A stretch of 64,000 nucleotides of DNA from Vibrio zhugei (GCF_003716875.1 NZ_CP033078.1:2728001-2792000); one strand, 5' to 3'. Shown: positions 1 through 10,275, counted from the first letter of the stretch. Notes: a model not told the origin generated them from the sequence alone. Translations and numbers: made by a program.

Positions 1-22
1 GTTTCACGGTAAAAACTTACCG

Positions 23-1420
23 CTAGATATCTGGCTCAAACAAGTTTCGCTTCATGTAAAACTTAACCCAAACAGCACTGATTACGATGACAATAGCCAA
101 AATTCCTCCCGTAATGGAGTAGACAAGCGATGTCATCTCCGGTGACGGTGAGTTATGCAACGCTACATACCCCATACCGATGATCCCTAAGATTTGTGGG
201 AGTGGGTAGAAAGGCGTTTTATAAGGACGTTGATGCTTGGGCAAACGTGTACGCAATACAATGACGTTGATATGCGCCACTATATAGGCCAATAGCCAAC
301 TGGTGGTCGCTGCAATGACTAATACCAGCAATGAATCCATATTGAGAAACAAGAATGGAATGGATGTACATGCGGCCATCACCACAATACCAACCCATGG
401 TGCATCAAAACGGTTTAGCGCTTTAAACTGAGGAAAAACCTGATCTTGCATCGCCATGCCATGTAGCATTCTTGGGATGGAGGCCAAAATCGTATTCACG
501 GTGCTGCAAGTAGCCGCCAGTGCCATCACTGTCGCAATCACCAGCCCAGAAGGCCCGAATACCGCACTAATGTAATTCAAATACGGGATTGGAGACCCAA
601 CTAAGTCATCAACATTAAGGTAGAGACTCGCACCGTAAGCAAAAGCAAGAAAAATAGCGAAAATGACCAACAATGAAAGATGCATAGCACGCGGAATATT
701 TTTCACTGGGTTTTTCACCTCAGTGATCATCGGACAGATAAACTCCACCCCGACCATAAGCCACATAGCAAGCGCGACTAAACCAATAAAGCTCCCATCA
801 ATCACGCCACCAAAACTCCAATCTACGGTAGCTCCGGTCAGGTGAGGATGAGGCTCCCCTAGCCCTGTAATGGCACATAGCCCCACCAAGATAAGAGCGG
901 CCACTAAAATAAACGCCAAGAGATTTTGAACTCGGGCAAAAACGTCCGCGCCCACCAAATTGGTGAGGCTTAACAGAATAAGAATGGTTAAAGGCACGAC
1001 CTTTTCAGGCAACATATTAGGCAAGATCTGACCCAACATGGCATCCACTAAAAACAACTCTACCGGTAGAGCCAAGACAGCGACCACCACATACCCTGCA
1101 AACACGGCAACAATCGCGGGAAAATGGCCTAATGCCTTTTGTGTGTACATTGCCAGCGAGCCCTCCTGCGGAAACATCAGAGATAACTCAGCAAAACTCA
1201 TGGCATTAAACTGGGCAAAGATGAAAGCCGTCACCATCGCCGCAATAAACGCCATTCCTCCGAGACCTATCCCCTGCGTTGCCGAAATCATGGATCCCTG
1301 AACAATAACCAGACCAATGCATATCGCCATCATGGTCAAAAGGCCAATTTTTAGCTTTTGATGCTTAACCGCTGATCCTTCAGCTATATGAATGTTTTTA
1401 GAATCGACTAATCCGTTCAT
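23..1420 (-). CDS. APC-family amino acid/amine permease
   Basis: 465-residue, highly hydrophobic protein with about 12 predicted membrane segments, the usual length of the APC (amino acid-polyamine-organocation) superfamily. The first segment (around residues 25-50) carries the glycine/serine-rich pattern VQGSMISATQG typical of substrate-binding helix 1. It would import an amino acid or amine across the inner membrane. It is the last gene of a minus-strand cluster with an FAD oxidoreductase, a RidA protein and an ornithine cyclodeaminase-like protein, so the substrate is probably what those enzymes degrade. The substrate itself cannot be read from the sequence. Start chosen at the ATG preceded by a purine-rich stretch (rc of ttcccttcctt). 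Confidence 0.85.
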   Translation of the reverse strand: MNGLVDSKNIHIAEGSAVKHQKLKIGLLTMMAICIGLVIVQGSMISATQGIGLGGMAFIAAMVTAFIFAQFNAMSFAELSLMFPQEGSLAMYTQKALGHFPAIVAVFAGYVVVAVLALPVELFLVDAMLGQILPNMLPEKVVPLTILILLSLTNLVGADVFARVQNLLAFILVAALILVGLCAITGLGEPHPHLTGATVDWSFGGVIDGSFIGLVALAMWLMVGVEFICPMITEVKNPVKNIPRAMHLSLLVIFAIFLAFAYGASLYLNVDDLVGSPIPYLNYISAVFGPSGLVIATVMALAATCSTVNTILASIPRMLHGMAMQDQVFPQFKALNRFDAPWVGIVVMAACTSIPFLFLNMDSLLVLVIAATTSWLLAYIVAHINVIVLRTRLPKHQRPYKTPFYPLPQILGIIGMGYVALHNSPSPEMTSLVYSITGGILAIVIVISAVWVKFYMKRNLFEPDI

Positions 1421-1458
1421 ATTTCCCTTCCTTAGATTACGTTAATCAAAATACTCCA

Positions 1459-2751
1459 TTACCATCGTGAAAACTTATACGGCTCTGGGTTGATAAGCGG
1501 CGTCATGCCACTGACGAGATCGGCGGCCAGCATTCCTGCGGCGGGTCCGGTACCAAATCCATGACCAGAAAAACCGGTCGCAATGGTCAATCCGGGAATC
1601 GCGTCAATACTATCAATAACGGGTTTTGAATCCGGAGTGATATCGATCAGCCCTCCCCACTCTTCGGCGATTTCGGCCTCTTGAAAGCTCGGCCAAGCGG
1701 CTCGCAGATGAGTCAACGCTTCCTGATTTAATCCTTTGTTATGATCAGGATTCATCACGCGAATTTCCTCAAACATTGACGACTTATTACGTGACCAGCG
1801 TTTCGACATTTTCAGATCCTCAATAAAATGTCGTCCCAACGAAATTCTTAAAGCGTCACGTTGGTGCTTCAATTGGCCTAAATAACGGTGCCCAATGAGG
1901 AAATGATCAAGCGTGAGACGCGCTTCAATCGCGCCACGCTGCATAATGACAAAGCCCCCATCTAAGTGCTTACGGAATGAAAAGTTAGGTCCTGCAACGG
2001 CAATGTCTGTTGGGCCGTCCATCGGTTTTGAGCGCAGTACCGAGCAGATCAAAGGCAGCGACGGTAACGACACACCATGGTGACTCAAAAACGCTTTCGA
2101 CCAAGCGCCACCAGCTAGGAGAACCTGTTCACACAGGATTTCGCCTTTTTCAGTGACGACCCCGCTCACCTTCCCGCCAGATAAGGACAGATGGCGCACC
2201 GCGCAGTTCTGAATAATGACGGCCCCTTTTTCCATCGCAGCTTTCGCCATTGCACTGGTGGCAATCGCCGGTTCCGCTCTGCCATCGGAGGCGGTATAAA
2301 TGCCCCCCACCCATTGACCTTTTCCTCCTGGAACTTTCGCTTTGATCTCTTCAGTACTCAGTAATGTGGAGTCAAGCTCCAGCGACTTGACAGAATCTAG
2401 CCATGCTTCATAAGCGCCCATCTGCTTGGCATTCTCCGCCAAAAACAGAATGCCGCTTTGCTTATAATCCACATCACGATTAACCCTTTTTGACATGCCA
2501 GCCCATAGTTCATCGGATGCAAGCGCCAGAGGTATATCCTCAGCATGACGGTTGGTTTTACGTATCCATCCCAAATTACGAGAAGATTGTTCTGCGCCCA
2601 CAAAGCCTTTTTCAATCACAACCACTGGGATGTTTCTCTCTGCCAGCGTCAGGGCAGCATTGATACCGACAATGCCACCACCGATAATCACTACGCTGGT
2701 CCGTGCTGGCTGCTCGTTTGGCGTGTCTACGTATTCAAGTGTTTTAATCAT
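1459..2751 (-). CDS. FAD-dependent oxidoreductase (DAO family, amine/amino-acid oxidase-like)
   Basis: 430 residues. The N-terminus has the dinucleotide-binding motif VVIIGGGIVGINAALTLAE (about residues 20-38) ending in an acidic VVIEKG strand. The C-terminus has the family FAD-contact motif ATGFSGHGFGTGPAAGMLAADL. This is the D-amino acid oxidase/glycine oxidase/PuuB-type fold (DAO, PF01266): oxidation of an amine or amino acid to an imine or keto product using FAD. The following RidA gene fits, since such oxidases release reactive imines that RidA proteins hydrolyse. It lies 23 bp downstream of the ridA-like gene on the same strand, presumably in one transcript. Exact substrate unknown. Confidence 0.85.
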   Translation of the reverse strand: MIKTLEYVDTPNEQPARTSVVIIGGGIVGINAALTLAERNIPVVVIEKGFVGAEQSSRNLGWIRKTNRHAEDIPLALASDELWAGMSKRVNRDVDYKQSGILFLAENAKQMGAYEAWLDSVKSLELDSTLLSTEEIKAKVPGGKGQWVGGIYTASDGRAEPAIATSAMAKAAMEKGAVIIQNCAVRHLSLSGGKVSGVVTEKGEILCEQVLLAGGAWSKAFLSHHGVSLPSLPLICSVLRSKPMDGPTDIAVAGPNFSFRKHLDGGFVIMQRGAIEARLTLDHFLIGHRYLGQLKHQRDALRISLGRHFIEDLKMSKRWSRNKSSMFEEIRVMNPDHNKGLNQEALTHLRAAWPSFQEAEIAEEWGGLIDITPDSKPVIDSIDAIPGLTIATGFSGHGFGTGPAAGMLAADLVSGMTPLINPEPYKFSRW

Positions 2752-2774
2752 AGGTATCTTCCAGATTTATCTGA

Positions 2775-3194
2775 CTAAGCAACGACAACCGTCTCAACGT
2801 CACCACGAGAAGCCCCTCGATATGCGGTCACTTCCAACTCAACTTTGTAAAGTGTCGACCCCAGAGGTGGACAAGTGACCGTTGTGGTGGGATCAATCCC
2901 TTTAAACTTACTGCCGATATGTTCCATCACGGCACCGACATCCGCAGGGTTTTGAATAAACACCTTAGAGGTCACCACATCCGCTAAACAGGCATCCACC
3001 GCGGCCAATGCCCGTTCAATGTTCGCGAACACTTGGTCTGTTTGCGCAAAAACATCGTCCGGCATTTCATTGGTTTCTGGGTTTCTACCCGCGGTATTCG
3101 AAACAAAGATCCAATTATCAACGGCCACCACACGCGAGTAGCTGGCTATTTCTTCGAACTTGGATCCCGTTTTCACTTTGATAATTTTTGCCAT
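2775..3194 (-). CDS. RidA/YjgF family imine deaminase
   Basis: 139 residues, the usual length for RidA (YjgF/YER057c/UK114) proteins. Visible family signatures are WIFVSNTAGRNPETNEMP near the N-terminus, the central region QVFANIERALAAVDACLADV, and a C-terminal VELEVTAYRG. Family members hydrolyse enamine/imine intermediates to keto acids and ammonia. Placement between an FAD amine oxidase-like gene and an ornithine cyclodeaminase-like gene suggests it clears their imine products. It belongs to a pathway-specific branch rather than the housekeeping ridA, judging by context only. Confidence 0.85.
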   Translation of the reverse strand: MAKIIKVKTGSKFEEIASYSRVVAVDNWIFVSNTAGRNPETNEMPDDVFAQTDQVFANIERALAAVDACLADVVTSKVFIQNPADVGAVMEHIGSKFKGIDPTTTVTCPPLGSTLYKVELEVTAYRGASRGDVETVVVA

Positions 3195-3232
3195 CAGTTC
3201 TTATTCCATTCTGATTATTGATACACATTGAT

Positions 3233-4372
3233 TTAGCTAAGTACTGGCTCTTCCCACAAATTCAGCGAGACACCAATGTCTTTTTCGATGGCATTGCGGT
3301 AAATTTTGGTTGCCCATGCCACGTCTTCTACTGGCATTCCGCCGACAGACATGACAATGATTTCATCATCACTTTGTCGACCTGGGGTCGCCCCTGCCAC
3401 AATGTCTCCCAAGTCCTCCAATGCACTTTCGGATAACTCACCGGCATCAGCCATGTCCATAAAGCGCATACCAACCAAAGGGATAATGGCGTGCGTCGGT
3501 TTAGGCACTTCTTCAAACCAAGCCTGATAGAGCCCTTTGTTATCAAGGACTTTACGTATATCCGCTTGTTCCATCCCCGCATCGAGGCGGCAGCTAGCTG
3601 GCATCGCTAAGAAAGCGCCCGGTTTTACCCATTCTCGCTTCACTTCTGGGTAAGTGGACGGATCTCCGGTTTCACCGGAATTACAGTAACTGACCAAATC
3701 CGAGCCCCGAACCACCTCTTCGACGGTATCGACCACCTGAACGTTGGTAATTTGCGGGTACGAAGCCGCCAGCCATGTCATAAAGCTGTCTAAACTTTTT
3801 TTGCCACGACCTTTAATCTTGATGGTATCGACTTGCGGGCACGCACAGATAAATGCAGCTACCGTGGTTTTTCCCATAACCCCAGGGCCAAGTAAGCCGA
3901 TCACTTTGGCATCTTTACGAGCGAGATAACGAGCACCGACCCCCGGAACAGCACCAGTACGATACGCCGATAGTAAGTTAGCGGACATGTAGGCCAGTGG
4001 TGCACTGGTTTCAATGTCATTGAGAATAAACATCAGAATAGAACGAGGAAGACCTTTCTCTCGGTTGGCGATGTTTGAGCCATACCATTTCACGCCACAG
4101 GTTTGGAAATCACCACCTAGATACGCTGGCATCGCCATCAGACGTCGGTCCGCGGTTGGTTTTGGCATACTTGGGAAAGGCGATTCATCGGGAAAGGTAA
4201 CCATAGCGCCGTGTGAGTCGTTATTGGCTCCCGCCATTCGATAATCCCCTTGATGAAGCAGCGCAAACATCTCCTCCATGGTATCAACGCAGTCAGACAT
4301 GTTCGTCACGCCTGCTTTAATCATGTCTTGTTCTGAAAGGTATATAAAATCAATGTGAGTGCTGTCTGACAT
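3233..4372 (-). CDS. ornithine cyclodeaminase/mu-crystallin family protein
   Basis: 379 residues from the chosen start. The Rossmann segment VIGLLGPGVMGKTTVAAF and the upstream SAYRTGAVPGVGARYLA match ornithine cyclodeaminase/mu-crystallin proteins (PF02423), which are NAD(P)-dependent enzymes acting on amino acids or cyclic imines. Some databases call close relatives tyramine oxidase subunit B; I recall this name but cannot confirm it applies. An upstream in-frame ATG (4390) exists, but ATG 4372 is preceded by the ribosome site AGGTGG at good spacing, so I chose it. It is the first gene of the catabolic cluster and is divergent from the AraC regulator gene, the likely control point. Confidence 0.8.
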   Translation of the reverse strand: MSDSTHIDFIYLSEQDMIKAGVTNMSDCVDTMEEMFALLHQGDYRMAGANNDSHGAMVTFPDESPFPSMPKPTADRRLMAMPAYLGGDFQTCGVKWYGSNIANREKGLPRSILMFILNDIETSAPLAYMSANLLSAYRTGAVPGVGARYLARKDAKVIGLLGPGVMGKTTVAAFICACPQVDTIKIKGRGKKSLDSFMTWLAASYPQITNVQVVDTVEEVVRGSDLVSYCNSGETGDPSTYPEVKREWVKPGAFLAMPASCRLDAGMEQADIRKVLDNKGLYQAWFEEVPKPTHAIIPLVGMRFMDMADAGELSESALEDLGDIVAGATPGRQSDDEIIVMSVGGMPVEDVAWATKIYRNAIEKDIGVSLNLWEEPVLS

Positions 4373-4613
4373 AACGCCACCTATATCCATATAGTTTGTT
4401 GATTAAGACTGTTTCACGCTCTTCTTTGAGCGAGGCAATAGAACTCAGTGCTTTTCCAGCCTAAGACCTTGCTCTCGATATTATGGAGTGACGTTTGTGG
4501 TGTATTGAATTTTTGCGACATCCCCTCTCGACAAGCCGCCCTGAACAATATGGCACCTTGCTTGCTTTACATGCTTAGTTAACGGTTTAACGCAGAGCAA
4601 TAGGGAGAGGGGA

Positions 4614-5447
4614 ATGGCGACGACATCAATGATGTTTAATATTGCGGGAATTCACTCAAAGCAACCGTGGTTTGTTCTAAGTTCAGAGCAATTTCGTACC
4701 CATCTGCCGACGAATACCCCAGAGGTCTCTCACTTCTACAGTTTTAAGGCTGGCGATACCCATTGTCCGTCTACCGCTATTCCAGATGGGTGTATCGACC
4801 TTGTCTTTGACTGTGACGCTGACGGTGCTGGAGCGTTAGTTTGTGGCACCCGACTCGAAGCGTCGTCGGTTCTTTTTGAGCGCGGTCATTGCTATTTTGG
4901 CGTGCGTTTTATTCCCGGCGTTAAGCCGGACTTTTTAGACGCTTCAGCCAGTGAGCTAACCAATAAAGAATATTGTTTACAAGATGTTATGCCGAACGCC
5001 AATCAGTTGATTGACTACGTTTTAGCCACGAAAGATTTTACCAAACAAGTCGAAGTCGTTAGCCAATTTCTCAGCACCAAAAGCCGACAAGCCGCCATCA
5101 ATGTGGCTCAGCAAATCGTGGCCAAAATTTGTCTGCACAAAGGGAATATTCAAGTGCAAGATTTAGAACGCTTTTCAGGCTATACCAGCCGCACACTCCA
5201 ACGCCTATTCAAAAATGAAATTGGCCTAACACCAAAAGGGTTTAGCCGAGCAATTCGTTGCCAATCAGCCGTTTATGACATAAATCATAGCGATAAACTG
5301 ACGTTTTCAAATTTGGCGACCGATCTCGGCTTTAGCGACCAACCTCATTTTCTGCGGGAGTTCAAAAAACTCGTCAATGTCACGCCATTGGAGTACCAAA
5401 ACAGGGTCAAAGAAAAGACGTATTTGGAGCGCATTCACTGTTATTAA
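4614..5447 (+). CDS. AraC-family transcriptional regulator
   Basis: 277 residues. The N-terminal half contains IPDGCIDLVFDCD (about residues 61-73), a pattern of the AraC-associated N-terminal domain often named DUF6597. The C-terminal ~100 residues form the double helix-turn-helix: LERFSGYTSRTLQRLFKNEI then LATDLGFSDQPHFLREFKKL and TPLEY. A strong ribosome site (GGGAGAGGGG) sits just before the ATG. It is divergent from the four-gene amine/amino-acid catabolic cluster with a 241-bp shared intergenic region, so it most likely regulates that cluster in response to its substrate. Inducer unknown. Confidence 0.88.
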   Translation: MATTSMMFNIAGIHSKQPWFVLSSEQFRTHLPTNTPEVSHFYSFKAGDTHCPSTAIPDGCIDLVFDCDADGAGALVCGTRLEASSVLFERGHCYFGVRFIPGVKPDFLDASASELTNKEYCLQDVMPNANQLIDYVLATKDFTKQVEVVSQFLSTKSRQAAINVAQQIVAKICLHKGNIQVQDLERFSGYTSRTLQRLFKNEIGLTPKGFSRAIRCQSAVYDINHSDKLTFSNLATDLGFSDQPHFLREFKKLVNVTPLEYQNRVKEKTYLERIHCY

Positions 5448-5671
5448 TAGCACTATCATTGTGCGTTTCGCTCCAACTTAGTGCGAATATCCTTCGCGAG
5501 CAGGATTTGGACAGAGCAACAAACTCACGCTCAGTCGCGTTTTCTTGATAAGACAGACAATCCTCACGCCGATTTTATTTATGGTAATATTCCCCCTCTC
5601 AATGAACGCATGATTCACTCATTGTTCGCGTCCTAGGTTGCGGATGTGACCGTAAATAATCAGACAAACAC

Positions 5672-5699
5672 TGGACAACTCTGTGTGATTGAATAGAAT
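5672..5699 (+). promoter_or_regulatory. putative trmA promoter with GC-rich discriminator
   Basis: A TGGACA hexamer at 5672-5677 and TAGAAT at 5694-5699 with 16-bp spacing, followed by the GC-rich CTGCGCTC. In E. coli the trmA promoter is known to resemble rRNA P1 promoters (GC-rich discriminator, growth-rate and stringent control). The resemblance here is by eye. Confidence 0.5.
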
Positions 5700-5740
5700 C
5701 TGCGCTCTTACATGAAATGCACCCGATAAAGGCACTAAGA

Positions 5741-6850
5741 ATGGCGACTTTTGATGTCAACCCTGACCAATACGCAGAACAACTTGCAGGAAAAATCTCA
5801 CGCTTAACCGAGATGTTTACGCCCTATGGCGTGCCTGAACTCGAGGTGTTTGAATCTCCAGAGCAACATTATCGGATGCGTGCAGAATTTCGTGTATGGC
5901 ATGAAGGTGATGATATGTACTACATCATGTTCAACCAAGAAACCCGCGAAAAGTATCGTGTGGACCAATTCCCCGTCGCGAGCCAGCTCATCAATCAGCT
6001 CATGCCACGCTTGGTAGAAGCGGTGAAAGAAAATGACGCATTACGCCGCAAGCTGTTCCAAGTCGACTTCCTCTCTACGATGAGCGGTGAGATTTTGGTC
6101 TCTCTCTTGTACCACCGTCAGCTTGATAACACATGGACAGAGGCGGCCAAAGCCCTCAAAACCACGTTGATTGAAGAAGGCTACAATATCAACGTGATCG
6201 GCCGAGCGCGTAAAATGAAAATCGTCCTTGATCGTGATTATGTTGTCGAAACGTTGAATGTACATGGTCAGCCCTATATTTATCAGCAAGTTGAAAACAG
6301 CTTTACCCAGCCAAATGGGCCAGTTGCCGAGAAAATGTTGGAATGGGCGGTCGATTGCACCCGTGGCAGCCAAGGAGATTTATTAGAGCTGTACTGTGGT
6401 AACGGTAACTTTTCGCTGGCGTTGGCACAAAACTTCGAGCGTGTCTTAGCGACAGAGCTAGCCAAACCGTCCGTGCAATCGGCGCAATACAACATTGCCG
6501 CGAACAAAATTGATAATGTACAAATCATTCGTATGTCGGCCGAAGATTTTACCGAAGCAATGGAAGGCAAACGCGAGTTTCGCCGCCTAAATGCCGCTGG
6601 CATTGATCTTAAAAGTTACAACTGCAATACCATTTTTGTTGATCCACCACGTTCGGGTATGGATATTGACACCTGTAAAATGGTGCAAGGCTACGAACGC
6701 ATCATGTATATCTCTTGTAATCCTGACACATTAAAAGACAATCTCGATGTGCTGAGCAAAACGCACAAGATTACTCGCTTCGCTTTATTTGATCAGTTCC
6801 CATACACCCACCATATGGAAGCGGGTGTGATGCTGGAGCTTATTAAGTAA
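5741..6850 (+). CDS. trmA: tRNA (uracil-5-)-methyltransferase TrmA
   Basis: Makes ribothymidine at position 54 of the T-loop in tRNAs, using S-adenosylmethionine. Sequence from [18 protein letters not shown] closely follows known TrmA proteins: [15 protein letters not shown] near residue 50, [10 protein letters not shown] in the middle, the SAM-binding [16 protein letters not shown] (about residues 210-225), [11 protein letters not shown], and the catalytic cysteine in [10 protein letters not shown] near the C-terminus. An upstream in-frame ATG at 5717 would add eight residues not seen in relatives, so 5741 was taken (369 residues). In E. coli trmA converges on yijD; here a ~40-kb insertion lies between them. 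The expected divergent btuB is replaced by an AraC gene. Confidence 0.97.
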   Translation: MATFDVNPDQYAEQLAGKISRLTEMFTPYGVPELEVFESPEQHYRMRAEFRVWHEGDDMYYIMFNQETREKYRVDQFPVASQLINQLMPRLVEAVKENDALRRKLFQVDFLSTMSGEILVSLLYHRQLDNTWTEAAKALKTTLIEEGYNINVIGRARKMKIVLDRDYVVETLNVHGQPYIYQQVENSFTQPNGPVAEKMLEWAVDCTRGSQGDLLELYCGNGNFSLALAQNFERVLATELAKPSVQSAQYNIAANKIDNVQIIRMSAEDFTEAMEGKREFRRLNAAGIDLKSYNCNTIFVDPPRSGMDIDTCKMVQGYERIMYISCNPDTLKDNLDVLSKTHKITRFALFDQFPYTHHMEAGVMLELIK

Positions 6851-6931
6851 GGACTCGTAATGTTTTTTATTTCAGAAAAAATCACTCTGGGTACGGCATG
6901 GGGTACGGGGAAGATAAAAACCTAACTTCAA

Positions 6932-6938
6932 GCTATCT
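6932..6938. repeat. IS21 target-site duplication, left copy (GCTATCT)
   Basis: GCTATCT directly precedes the left end of the IS21 element and is repeated at 10742-10748 directly after the right end. Confidence 0.9.
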
Positions 6939-7017
6939 TGCGTATTTCGGTGATTGCGATCGCTTGTTTCGGTTTATTCCGATCACCTGATCCTGTCATT
7001 TTTCTCTCTTCCTATTT

Positions 7018-7758
7018 TTACTCTAAGTGATCGGATTGCGCCAGTTTTCTCATTGATTCACCTCCCAGTTCTATTCGATGACTATTGTGTACCAGCCGAT
7101 CCATGAGAGCATCTGCGACGGTGGCGTTGCCGATCATGTTGTACCACTCTTTTACAGGTAATTGGCTGATGACGATTGTGCTGCTGTTTTGGTAACGATC
7201 TTCAAGCACTTCTAATAAGTGGCCCGCGTGTTCCTGAGTCAGTTTTTCCATCCCCCAGTCGTCGAGGATCAGTAAGCCTTTCTTAGCCAACGATTGAAGT
7301 TGTTTTTGATAGCTGCCATCCAGACGTCCTGCGGTCAGGTCATCAAGCAAGCGAGTTAATCGGTAGTATCTGACCGTTTGTTGTTGGTCGCAGGCACTGG
7401 TTGCCAGTGCACAACCAAGATACGTTTTACCTGCTCCTGTTGGGCCTGTGATCAAGATGTTTTGGTGCTTGTGTAGATAACTGCCCGTTAGTAGTTCGCT
7501 CATTTGTTTACGGTTGAGGTTTCGTCCCTCCTTGTAGACGAGTTGGCTCGGCTGTGCATCCACTCTTAATTTGGCTTGTCGTTTTAAGCGTTGGATTTTG
7601 GTCTGATTGCGATTCAAGATTTCGCTTTCCAGAAGCAGGCTTAGTCTCTCCTCGAAGTCCAGCTCTGCGTAGGTCGTCAGTTGCTCTTGTTGCTGCTCTA
7701 ACGCTTTCGCCGCATGGCTCAACCGCAGGGTTTTTAGTTGGTTATTGAGTGTGTTCAT
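7018..7758 (-). CDS. istB: IS21-family helper ATPase IstB
   Basis: AAA+ ATPase that assists the IstA transposase in target selection. Contains Walker A GPTGAGKTYLGCALA and Walker B LLILDDWGME. 246 residues from the start at 7758, which is preceded by a good ribosome site (AGGAG and AAAGGA) and begins 10 bp after the istA stop codon; a longer in-frame start at 7809 would overlap istA. The gene looks intact, but istA is disrupted, so this copy is probably not self-mobile. Confidence 0.9.
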   Translation of the reverse strand: MNTLNNQLKTLRLSHAAKALEQQQEQLTTYAELDFEERLSLLLESEILNRNQTKIQRLKRQAKLRVDAQPSQLVYKEGRNLNRKQMSELLTGSYLHKHQNILITGPTGAGKTYLGCALATSACDQQQTVRYYRLTRLLDDLTAGRLDGSYQKQLQSLAKKGLLILDDWGMEKLTQEHAGHLLEVLEDRYQNSSTIVISQLPVKEWYNMIGNATVADALMDRLVHNSHRIELGGESMRKLAQSDHLE

Positions 7759-9143
7759 ATCCTTTCTCCTAGTGATAACAGTTCGGGCCACGGACATTGC
7801 TATGAACAAGGTTCGGCGTGCTCGTGTTGTCTTTGCTCAGTTGTCCTTCTCGATTGTTTTTCAGTAGATTGTTTATGAAGGTGTAGTTCGGTTTTGTCAG
7901 CATCAGCGCATCTTTACAGGCTTGCTCTAAGCGTGATTCACCATGCGCTTTACTCAGATTGAGCAGCCCAAGGCAGGAGCGATACGACTGCTCTGGATGA
8001 GGTTTGGAGTTGAGCATCTTATTGATGACTTCTCGTGTAGCCGGGCCGATATTGGCTCCCCAGTTGAGCAAGCGTCCAGGGGACCACTTTTGATGTTGAT
8101 GGTTACTTGGCATATGCTCTGCGTTGGTGCTATTTCCTCGCTCTCGTTGGCTGCGTGGATGTTGAGCGACCAAGTTACCTTGGTGGTAGATCTGCACCAG
8201 ACGATTGGTGGCTTCTAGCTCAACATAGTGGCCAACAAGTTGATGGGGAACCGAGTAGTAATGACGGTGATATTCAATGTGATAATCAGGCCCAACTTTG
8301 GCTCGCTTGGTTTCGGTATACAGATAACGCTGTTTGGGGAGAGGCTTTAACGCTGGCTTGTCGAGTTTATCGAACAATGATTGACGACTCGCGCCATACT
8401 GTTTCATCTCACGTTGGTTTAACTCATTCATGAGTTCTCGGATAGCGAGATTCAGCGCCTTGAAGGTATAGAAGGTTTGGTGTCGCAGCCGCATCATGAT
8501 CCAGCGTTCCACTAGAAGCACGGCATTCTCTGCTTTGGCTTTGTCTTTTGGTTTGTAGGGACGAGCTGGCATTACGGCGGTTTGATAGTGATTAGCTAGT
8601 TTTTGATAGCTGTCGTTAAGTCTCGGCTCATAACGATTGGCTTTGGTGACCGCGCTACGTAGATTATCGGGAACCAAGAGCTGTGGTACACCACCGAAGT
8701 GTTCGAACGCATTAGCATGCGCCTCTAACCAGTAGGACTTACCTTGGCTCGGGAAGGCTTCAACATAGGTGTAATTGGATGCGCCTAAGGTCGCGACGAA
8801 CACTTCCGCTTCACGCACTTCTCCTGTGTCAGGGTTGACCACCTGAAGCCTTGGCCCACAGTAATCGATAAACAGTTTATCACCCGCGACATGAAGCTGG
8901 CGCATGCTGCGCTTTTGCGTTTTGAACCAGCGCGTGAAGTGCTCACAGAACTGGGTGTAAGCGTAAGCTTGTTCTTGATATTGCTCATGATATTCCTGCC
9001 AGAGCAACATTTTCGTCATACCTTTACGTCTGAGTTCAACAGCGTATTGAGTGAAGTCTGGCATGACTTTATCGCGACTGGTTTTCTTATCGTGATACAG
9101 CGCTTGCGTGAGATCAGCATCACTGCAACTTTCGGGTAGAGGC

Positions 9144-9147
9144 CAGC
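9144..9147. repeat. IS3 target-site duplication (CAGC), left copy
   Basis: CAGC at 9144-9147 is repeated at 10354-10357, exactly flanking the IS3-family element; 4 bp fits the IS407 group. Confidence 0.85.
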
Positions 9148-9163
9148 TGTAAACCTCCCCTAA

Positions 9164-9952
9164 TTAGTTACACTCATAATTAGAGTTTTCAACCCGTTCA
9201 TATTTCATTAAATATTCCCATGGGGTCAGATCATTCAGTGCACCATGAGGACGCTCTTCGTTGTATTCTCTGATCCAGTCTTCCGTTAATTCTCGAACTT
9301 CCGTTAGTGTTTTGAAGACGTACATATCCAGAATTTCAGTGCGGTATGTGCGATTAAATCGTTCAATGTACGAGTTTTGAGTGGGTTTTCCTGGTTGGAT
9401 AAATTCCAACTGAACATCGTGCTTTTCTGCCCACGTTGCTAATGTTGTGGAGATAAACTCAGGGCCGTTGTCCATTCGTAGTTTCTCAGGGTAGCCTCGC
9501 CAAGCAATGACTCGTTCAAGCACTCGAACTACTCGCTGAGTGGGTAAACTCAGATCAACGTCGATGGCCAACGCTTCTCGATTAAAATCATCCACCACAT
9601 TGAAGGTTCGGAATCGACGTCCACATTGTAAGCTGTCACTCATAAAATCGATTGACCAGCACCGGTTCTCTGACAACGGTACACTCAGTGGCTCTGGGTG
9701 ACGATTTGGCAGACGCTTTTTCCCTTTACGGCGTTTATTGAGTTTCAACTCGCAGTAAATCCGATAAATCCTCTTATGATTCCATGTCTTACCCCAGCGA
9801 CGAAGGATCTTGAGTAATAAACCAAAGCCGTATGCTGGATAGCGCTCAACGGCTTGTTGTAATGCACTTATCACTTCTTGGTCATCGCTCGCTTTAGGCT
9901 GATATCGATAAACCGAATCACTGATGCCAACTGCGCGACATGCTAGACGCAA
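9164..9952 (-). CDS. IS3-family transposase OrfB (catalytic part)
   Basis: 262 residues from the first internal Met. The DDE catalytic residues are visible: D in WSIDFMSD, D in RMDNGPEF and E in NSYIERFNRTYR, followed by the usual NEERPHGALNDLTPWEY tail. The open frame continues upstream in the -1 frame relative to OrfA (KKAVKPAIRRELVDYVRQVH), so the functional enzyme is expected to be an OrfAB fusion made by ribosomal frameshifting on the A7 run at about 10017-10023. Confidence 0.92.
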   Translation of the reverse strand: MRLACRAVGISDSVYRYQPKASDDQEVISALQQAVERYPAYGFGLLLKILRRWGKTWNHKRIYRIYCELKLNKRRKGKKRLPNRHPEPLSVPLSENRCWSIDFMSDSLQCGRRFRTFNVVDDFNREALAIDVDLSLPTQRVVRVLERVIAWRGYPEKLRMDNGPEFISTTLATWAEKHDVQLEFIQPGKPTQNSYIERFNRTYRTEILDMYVFKTLTEVRELTEDWIREYNEERPHGALNDLTPWEYLMKYERVENSNYECN

Positions 9953-10008
9953 ACTGACTTTGTGTACCTGGCGTACATAGTCAACCAGTTCACGTCTTAT
10001 CGCTGGCT

Positions 10009-10275
10009 TTACAGCTTTTTTTCGATGATATCTTTGAGAATTCGGTGCTCTAAGCTCAGCTCGGCAAACATCGATTTAAGACGACGATTTTCGTCTTCCA
10101 GCTCTTTTAACCGTTTAACGTCCGATGCTTCCATACCACCATATTTAGATTTCCAGTTGTAATAAGTGGCATCAGATATTCCGTATTCTCGGCAGACTTC
10201 CTTGATAAGGCGACCACCTTCGACTTCTTTCAAAATTTTCACGATCTGTGTTTCGGTATAGCGTGATTTTTTCAT
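10009..10275 (-). CDS. IS3-family transposase OrfA (helix-turn-helix part)
   Basis: 88 residues from ATG 10275, which has the ribosome site GGGAGA. Contains the HTH region VKILKEVEGGRLIKEVCREY...SDATYYNWKSKYGG and a leucine-zipper-like tail (LKELEDENRRLKSMFAELSL). It ends just after an A7 run, where -1 frameshifting would join it to OrfB. The DNA-binding half of the transposase. Confidence 0.92.
   Translation of the reverse strand: MKKSRYTETQIVKILKEVEGGRLIKEVCREYGISDATYYNWKSKYGGMEASDVKRLKELEDENRRLKSMFAELSLEHRILKDIIEKKL

Noticed and set aside
5717..5740. Upstream ATG for trmA
   Set aside because: Adds eight residues not seen in TrmA proteins; 5741 fits better.
9952..10023. orfA/orfB split of the IS3 element as a gene defect
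   Set aside because: A -1 frameshift on an A7 run is the normal expression mode of IS3 transposases.
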